DNA from: Confluentibacter citreus
Lineage (GTDB): Bacteria > Bacteroidota > Bacteroidia > Flavobacteriales > Flavobacteriaceae
Assembly: GCF_002807055.1 (NCBI RefSeq)
Contig: NZ_NIXN01000002.1
Span: 248,001-312,000, forward strand
Reading direction: 5' to 3'
Length of the DNA: 64,000 bases
Below are positions 61,434 to 64,000 of this stretch, one piece after another. A program made the translations under genes and the position numbers. The notes below the pieces were generated by a model. That model searched no databases and was not told the origin of the DNA. It saw only the letters and a list, made by a program, of their open reading frames with translations. The number at the start of each line of letters is the position of its first letter. Position 1 is the stretch's first letter.

Positions 61434-62486
61434 ATGCTAACAAGAAAATTCATAATAAAAAAAATAGGACAGCTACTGTTACACACGCTTTTTTGGTGTG
61501 GCGTGCTTTTATTTTACACCTATTTTTTTGGTTTCGATAGTACCAATTTTAATTACATATTAGCATTCTCTTTATTTTTAATGCCTATTACTATTATTAC
61601 AACCTATGTTTTTATTTACAAAATAATACCTGAGTATCTCATTCAAAAACGCTATTTCTTTTTTGGGCTATATAGCTTGTACACGCTCATTATTTCTGCC
61701 TACCTTATAGTTGTTTCTGTTTTTTATGGATTGATTTATCTATCAGATTTTCAATATGCAAATATGGCACCAATAAGCAGAAACTTATTGTTTGTTGGTA
61801 CTGCCGTGTATCTTGTTGTTATAATTGTTAGTGCTTTTAAATTATTGAAATTGAACTTAAATCATGCTGAAAAAACCAAAAAATTAGAAACCAAAATTTT
61901 AGAAACCCAACTTAAATTAAAAGAGCAAGAGCTGAACTATTTGAAAATGCAAATTCATCCCCATTTTTTATTCAATACATTAAACACCATGTATGGTTTT
62001 GCTTTAAAAAAAGCAGATGAAACACCTGAAATGATATTAAAACTATCAAATTTATTAGACTACTTGTTATACAAGATTGATAAACCTTTTGTGCTTTTAA
62101 CAGATGAAATAAATTACATAAAGGATTATATTGAGCTTGAAAAAATGCGATTTAATGATACTTTGGATATTAGTTTTAACTGCGATAATATTCCAGAATC
62201 CATTAAAATTGCACCCATGATGTTATTGACGTTTGTTGAAAATAGCTTTAAACATGGCAGATTGAAAAATGGTCTGCTAACTATTAAAATGGATGTATCT
62301 TGTACTACCGAAAGTATTTTTTTTTCAATAGAAAATTCAAGTTCAAAAAGTGAAAGGACAAATAAGGGCATCGGTTTGCTGAATATACAAAAGCGACTTG
62401 ACATGCTTTACAAAGACAAATACCATTTAAAAATTGATGATTCTGAAACTGTTTTTAAAGTGAATCTTGAACTAAAACATATCTGA
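61434..62486 (+). CDS. LytS/YehU-type sensor histidine kinase
   Basis: A 350-residue membrane kinase from the ATG at 61434 (a GTG ten codons earlier is possible). Four membrane helices (about 15-130) are followed by a coiled coil and the His_kinase (IK) domain, with phospho-acceptor His in MQIHPHFLFNTLNTMYGF. The ATPase end has IAPMMLLTFVENSFKHG and NKGIGLLNIQKRL. The stop is directly followed by the start of its LytTR partner. Confidence 0.92.
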   Translation: MLTRKFIIKKIGQLLLHTLFWCGVLLFYTYFFGFDSTNFNYILAFSLFLMPITIITTYVFIYKIIPEYLIQKRYFFFGLYSLYTLIISAYLIVVSVFYGLIYLSDFQYANMAPISRNLLFVGTAVYLVVIIVSAFKLLKLNLNHAEKTKKLETKILETQLKLKEQELNYLKMQIHPHFLFNTLNTMYGFALKKADETPEMILKLSNLLDYLLYKIDKPFVLLTDEINYIKDYIELEKMRFNDTLDISFNCDNIPESIKIAPMMLLTFVENSFKHGRLKNGLLTIKMDVSCTTESIFFSIENSSSKSERTNKGIGLLNIQKRLDMLYKDKYHLKIDDSETVFKVNLELKHI

Positions 62487-63203
62487 TTGCAAATTCAAAA
62501 AAACATAGCGTGTTTAATTGTAGATGACGAAGCCATAGCAAGGGACATCATTACTACACATATTTCAAAAATTGAAAACATAAGCATTGTTGCCAGTTGT
62601 AGCCATGCTATGGAAGCTTTCAACATCATTAGTAGCCACAATATAGATTTATTGTTTTTAGATATAAATATGCCTGAAATTTCAGGAATTTCATTTGCTA
62701 AATCCATCAACAAAAACATAAAAATAATTTTCACAACCGCTTATCGTGATTATGCCGTTGAGGGCTTTGAGCTTCAAGCTGTTGATTATTTGTTGAAACC
62801 TATTTCTTTCGAACGTATATTGAAAAGCATCAACACCTATTTTGAAGTCTATGGACAATTTAAAATAACTGAAGAAAAACCTTTAGAAACCAGTAGCTTT
62901 ATGTTTGTCCGTTCAGACAGGCGTATGATAAAAATTGATTTTGAAGCTATTATTTACATTGAAAGTTTTAGTGATTACATTAAAATTCACTTAAAAAACG
63001 AGGTTATAGTAACACGAGAAACCATTAGTGCCATTGAAGCGAAGCTACCAAATAATCAATTTTTAAGAATCCATCGTTCTTATATTATTGCCATTTCACA
63101 TATTAATTCTTTCACCAACGAACATGTTGTTATTAATAATAAAGCCTTAACGATTAGCAGAAGTTACAAAAAGGACGTTTTGGAAAGGTTGGAGCAGTAT
63201 TGA
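62487..63203 (+). CDS. LytTR-family response regulator
   Basis: A 238-residue regulator with a TTG start directly after the kinase stop. The receiver has DDE, phospho-acceptor Asp in LLFLDINMPEISG and Lys in DYLLKPISFERI. The LytTR DNA-binding domain covers about 140-236 (MFVRSDRRMIKIDFEAIIYIESFSDYIKIHL, FLRIHRSYII). It forms a two-component pair with the LytS-like kinase; target genes are unknown. Confidence 0.93.
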   Translation: MQIQKNIACLIVDDEAIARDIITTHISKIENISIVASCSHAMEAFNIISSHNIDLLFLDINMPEISGISFAKSINKNIKIIFTTAYRDYAVEGFELQAVDYLLKPISFERILKSINTYFEVYGQFKITEEKPLETSSFMFVRSDRRMIKIDFEAIIYIESFSDYIKIHLKNEVIVTRETISAIEAKLPNNQFLRIHRSYIIAISHINSFTNEHVVINNKALTISRSYKKDVLERLEQY

Positions 63204-63285
63204 GTAAACAAAAAAATAAACCAACTTTGTTCAAGCTAAAACCAGAGAAGTTTATACACGGCTTATTATCAATAAGTTTTTATTC

Positions 63286-63753
63286 TCAAACTCCTAATAT
63301 CTCAGAAATCAATGCCTTGTATTCTTGAATATTTCTTTTATATTTTTTCTGCACACTAATCCATAATAAAATGCCCAATGCTAATATTATTGCACCAATT
63401 AAATACAAATAAGCACTGCTATTTTTTTCTGAAACTACAGCTATTAGAAAACCCAATCCCAAAAACATATGAGTAAATATTATTAATTTCCACAAAAAAT
63501 GCTGTTGAAAAGAAATTTCTACATCGGTTTCATTTTCAGTATCTGTTTTTGATAATTTTCCATTCACAACTATGCTGTTTAGAAATAGTAAATACCATGG
63601 ATATAGAATCCGTTTACGCATTTTAAATGTTGTTGAATTATTTTTATCGTGATTCATATTAAATACAAATCCGTCAACAGATTCCAGTGCTGGCTTCATA
63701 TTCTTTATAATCTCTTTGGGATTGCTTCCTATTTTAAAATTCCATTTTTTCAT
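63286..63753 (-). CDS. Hypothetical membrane protein
   Basis: A 155-residue protein with two close membrane helices (about 91-105 and 113-130) and a cytoplasmic start rich in Lys and Asn. No family was recognised. It is followed at 32 bases from its start by the 3' end of the next gene on the same strand, and may share its transcript. Confidence 0.65.
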   Translation of the reverse strand: MKKWNFKIGSNPKEIIKNMKPALESVDGFVFNMNHDKNNSTTFKMRKRILYPWYLLFLNSIVVNGKLSKTDTENETDVEISFQQHFLWKLIIFTHMFLGLGFLIAVVSEKNSSAYLYLIGAIILALGILLWISVQKKYKRNIQEYKALISEILGV

Positions 63754-63804
63754 AATATCGTTTTAAATATCTGGTAACTAGTTTTATAGCTTCCTTTAAT
63801 ATAT

Positions 63805-64000
63805 CTAATTAATATCAACCGAATGGACCAAACCCGTTTTCATATCTGGCAATAATAAACGTCCTTTATCTTCTTCCAAATAAAAGTCGGCTGCAGATTC
63901 CAAGCCCTCAATTAATACTGTAGATTCCTCTGTTTCTCCATCAATTTTCCAAACCTTCCCTTGTTGCCAGCTACTCACATAATAATTACCTTTACTATCT
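63805..64000 (-). CDS. Beta-propeller (SMP-30/gluconolactonase-like) protein, C-terminal part
   Basis: The stop codon is at 63805-63807 and the frame is open to the right edge (64 codons visible). Two blades can be read: GNYYVSSWQQGKVWKIDGET and ADFYLEEDKGRLLLPDMKTG, the alternation of strands and W-K-I-D turns seen in SMP-30/NHL-type propellers. The family call is tentative because the N-terminus is outside the window. Confidence 0.6.
   Translation of the reverse strand, partial: DSKGNYYVSSWQQGKVWKIDGETEESTVLIEGLESAADFYLEEDKGRLLLPDMKTGLVHSVDIN

Noticed and set aside
1-64000. tRNA, rRNA, insertion sequences, integrases or prophage genes
   Set aside because: None was recognised when reading the sequence; short RNA genes could be missed without a covariance-model search.

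Overview
The window comes from the chromosome of an AT-rich member of the Bacteroidota, most likely a marine-type Flavobacteriaceae. The signs are Bacteroidota-style promoter boxes (TAnnTTTG), lipoprotein and protein families typical of the group, and many dispersed intergenic hairpin repeats. No rRNA, tRNA, phage, transposase or CRISPR array was recognised. No organism name can be given from the sequence alone.

Positions 1-31551 form one large nitrate/nitrite/NO island. It begins with a nitrate ABC importer (ATPase cut by the window edge, permease, binding lipoprotein; 1-3250). A five-gene redox cluster follows (3510-7125): single-domain globin, a DUF3365/Tll0287-like haem c lipoprotein, a ferric-reductase-like membrane cytochrome b, a FAD/NAD/[2Fe-2S] reductase and a membrane-anchored pentahaem cytochrome c. 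An FNR-type regulator with four candidate cluster cysteines (7344-8102) is divergent from a molybdopterin operon (moeA, short modE, TauE-like permease, mobA, moaD, moeB-rhodanese, moaE, moaC-mogA fusion, moaA; 8229-15465). Then come ferredoxin-cupin-quinol NO reductase (15697-18618), the assimilatory nitrate reductase operon (a nitrate reductase/NAD(P)H-oxidoreductase fusion plus a sulfite-reductase-like rubredoxin protein; 18730-23687), the NarK transporter (23800-25233), and the nitrite operon nirB-nirD-DUF4202 with a NarX/NarL-like two-component pair (25412-31551). Near-palindromic sites of the form AAGTA-N4-TACTT (FNR geometry) precede nrtA, globin, fnr/moeA, narK, nirB and the response regulator. 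They suggest one regulon under the local FNR protein. NO reductase instead has its own pair of GGATAAA-type inverted repeats.

Positions 31741-35977 carry a three-gene polysaccharide locus (two glycosyltransferases around an MsbA-like ABC exporter). Positions 36163-42842 hold a second molybdoenzyme cluster: an FdhA/YdeP-like oxidoreductase, MocA-like cytidylyltransferase, XdhC maturation factor and a two-subunit aldehyde/isoquinoline-type oxidoreductase. From 42953 on is housekeeping and accessory content: YheT-like hydrolase, adenine deaminase, TilS, a possible sigma-like protein, PabB, an aldose-epimerase-like protein, a solitary Mrr-type endonuclease, a PAS-kinase/receiver/PAS-kinase set, a DEAD-box helicase, a split ThrE-type exporter, S1/P1 nuclease, a TolQ-like protein and a LytS/LytTR pair. 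A partial beta-propeller-like gene lies at the right edge.

The most unusual content is of two kinds. First, the globin-cytochrome-reductase operon looks like an uncharacterised transmembrane electron conduit tied to nitrate/NO metabolism. Second, intergenic gaps hold a family of degenerate inverted repeats made of words such as GATTCGTTTA and AACGATTAAAC. One copy flanks, as 22/24-matching terminal inverted repeats, a small four-helix-bundle (S23/Avd-like) gene inserted between moaE and moaC. Other repeat families form modular hairpins, and two of them have been translated into host proteins (PabB and MoeB).
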